The notes under the pieces were generated by a model that made no database searches, was not told where the DNA came from, and saw nothing but the letters and a program-made list of their open reading frames with translations. This document shows positions 7,722 to 8,291 of a stretch of DNA of 8,291 nucleotides, piece after piece (within the stretch, counting starts at the first letter, position 1; every line of letters begins with the position of its first letter). Source of the stretch: Fusobacterium sp. (GTDB taxonomy: Bacteria > Fusobacteriota > Fusobacteriia > Fusobacteriales > Fusobacteriaceae); assembly GCA_030527385.1 (NCBI GenBank), contig JAUNAY010000009.1, positions 8,824-17,114 of the forward strand, in the 5' to 3' direction. A program made the position numbers and the translations under genes.

Positions 7722-7751
7722 AAAAAAACTCTGATTCGTCAGAGTTTTTTT
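7722..7751. terminator. Bidirectional intrinsic terminator shared by convergent genes
   Basis: ACTCTGA (7728-7734) and TCAGAGT (7739-7745) pair perfectly around a TTCG loop. The stem is flanked by a run of A upstream and a run of T downstream, so both strands have a stem followed by a T-run. It starts directly after the pyrophosphatase stop codon and ends one base before the end of the convergent EIIB gene, and should stop transcription from both sides. Confidence 0.95.
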
Positions 7752-7752
7752 A

Positions 7753-8136
7753 TTACTTATTTCTTATTTCATTAATGGCTCTAGCTAATTTTTCAGCCTT
7801 TAATCCCACTACAATATGGGCTTTTTGCTGTGTTAATCTTATTACTTTTTTAGCTCCTAACACTAAAATTCTTTTTTCATCAATAAGTTCACCATTTTTT
7901 ACTACTACTCTTATTCTTGTAAGACAAGTATCAATGCTAACTATATTTTTTTCTCCACCTAGAGCTTTTATGTATAGTTTTCCTACTCCACTAAGTTTTT
8001 TATCCTCTAACTTGTCTAAGTCTATACAGTTCACTCTTTTAAGTTTTGTTATTAAATTATACTTTTTCACAATTATTGAAACAATTAATAAAACAACTAC
8101 TCCTATTATTATATATAGCCAGTTGGCAGATTCCAT
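7753..8136 (-). CDS. Membrane-anchored stand-alone PTS EIIB domain (glucose family)
   Basis: This 127-residue protein has one membrane span near its N-terminus (about residues 6-23, WLYIIIGVVVLLIVSIIV). A basic stretch follows (KKYNLITKLKR), which predicts a cytoplasmic C-terminal domain. That domain matches the glucose-type EIIB fold: ALGGEKNIVSI leads into DTCLTRIRV, with Cys71 in the place of the phospho-accepting cysteine, followed by LGAKKVI (93-99) and HIVVGLKAE (107-115). EIIB normally passes phosphate from EIIA to sugar and is usually fused to an EIIC permease. Here no EIIC or EIIA is fused or adjacent, so it may serve a permease encoded elsewhere or act as a regulator. An in-frame TTG at 8148 would add four residues, but GGAGG sits five bases before the ATG at 8136 and would be inside that longer version, so the ATG is preferred. 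It lies 54 bases after mnmA with its own promoter. Confidence 0.85.
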   Translation of the reverse strand: MESANWLYIIIGVVVLLIVSIIVKKYNLITKLKRVNCIDLDKLEDKKLSGVGKLYIKALGGEKNIVSIDTCLTRIRVVVKNGELIDEKRILVLGAKKVIRLTQQKAHIVVGLKAEKLARAINEIRNK

Positions 8137-8141
8137 ATTTT

Positions 8142-8146
8142 CCTCC
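8142..8146 (-). promoter_or_regulatory. Ribosome binding site that decides the EIIB start
   Basis: The minus strand reads GGAGG, then AAAAT, then ATG. This spacing supports initiation at 8136 and argues against the upstream TTG at 8148, which has no ribosome binding site of similar quality. Confidence 0.85.
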
Positions 8147-8175
8147 AAAGTTTTAAAATTTATAGTTATAATTTT

Positions 8176-8204
8176 AATATATCTTTTTTTCTACAAATTG
8201 TCAA
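8176..8204 (-). promoter_or_regulatory. Strong predicted promoter of the EIIB gene, overlapping the mnmA 3' end
   Basis: A perfect -35 box TTGACA (8204-8199) is followed after exactly 17 bases by TATATT (8181-8176), a five-of-six -10 box. Transcription would begin near 8169, about 33 bases before the EIIB ATG. The -35 box is read in mnmA as part of the codons for Leu-Asp-Asn just before its stop codon. Confidence 0.8.
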
Positions 8205-8291
8205 GTTTGATAATGCCACCACCAAGTACAAAATCATTATAATATAGCACTAAATGTTGCCCTGATGCTAGTTGTGGAGTACTTTCATCAT
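8191..8291 (-). CDS. mnmA: tRNA-specific 2-thiouridylase MnmA, C-terminal end
   Basis: Only the last 32 codons are present; the gene enters from the right edge and ends at TAG (8193-8191). The translated end reads ASGQHLVLYYNDFVLGGGII and then KLDNL. The pattern P/S-GQ, three or four hydrophobic residues, Y, a short charged turn, and V-LGGG-I is the characteristic end of the C-terminal beta-barrel of MnmA. MnmA uses ATP and persulfide sulfur to thiolate U34 at the wobble position of tRNAs for Lys, Glu and Gln. The catalytic PP-loop domain and cysteines lie outside the window. No hairpin terminator follows the stop codon, so transcription may read through into the EIIB gene. The fragment is short, hence slightly reduced confidence. 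Confidence 0.85.
   Translation of the reverse strand, partial: DESTPQLASGQHLVLYYNDFVLGGGIIKLDNL

Noticed and set aside
7775..8242. 155-residue plus-strand frame at the right end
   Set aside because: It is antisense to the EIIB gene and the mnmA end, both of which show clear family motifs on the minus strand. It would also run through the EIIB promoter.
1..8291. Mobile element, CRISPR array, toxin-antitoxin or phage content
   Set aside because: Nearly all sequence is accounted for by tightly packed core genes on both strands. No direct repeats, integrase or transposase motifs, or compositional breaks were seen by eye.

Overview
The window is AT-rich bacterial chromosome carrying ordinary housekeeping genes and one or two uncharacterised proteins. 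The likeliest source is a Fusobacterium-like member of the Fusobacteriota. The reasons are low GC, strong GGAGG-type ribosome binding sites, A/T-rich codons, a lysine-rich proteome, a lipoprotein with a Ser at +2, and a CBS-domain family II pyrophosphatase. A low-GC Firmicute cannot be excluded from the sequence alone. There are no transposons, phage genes, CRISPR arrays, tRNAs or rRNAs, and no gene-free stretch longer than about 125 bases.

Left block, all on the minus strand, in transcription order from ligA (5979-3925) to secA (3826-1160), a small predicted lipoprotein gene (1138-398) and a PHP-domain phosphoesterase gene that runs off the left edge (338-1). ligA has an extended -10 promoter in the divergent gap at 5980-6103. 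secA has its own TTGACT/TAGCAT promoter in the 98-base ligA-secA gap. The lipoprotein gene starts 21 bases after the secA stop behind a strong ribosome binding site, so it is probably co-transcribed with secA. A GC stem followed by a broken T-run (about 360-386, minus strand) lies between it and the PHP gene and may act as a leaky terminator.

Middle: a regulatory-type manganese/cobalt family II inorganic pyrophosphatase with a CBS-DRTGG-CBS insert (6104-7720, plus strand) is transcribed away from ligA. It ends at a strong, near-perfect bidirectional hairpin terminator (7722-7751).

Right block, minus strand: the last 32 codons of mnmA (tRNA 2-thiouridylase; 8291-8191) are followed after 54 bases by a small gene for a single-span, membrane-anchored PTS EIIB domain of the glucose family (8136-7753). 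That gene has a TTGACA/TATATT promoter whose -35 box lies inside the last codons of mnmA. Its ATG at 8136, with GGAGG five bases upstream, is a better start than the TTG at 8148.

Functionally the window combines protein export (SecA), DNA repair and replication (LigA), pyrophosphate removal (PPase) and tRNA modification (MnmA). The two least understood elements are the secA-linked lipoprotein with two similar helical modules and the stand-alone tethered EIIB domain. I found no clear sign of a wholly new defence or mobile system.
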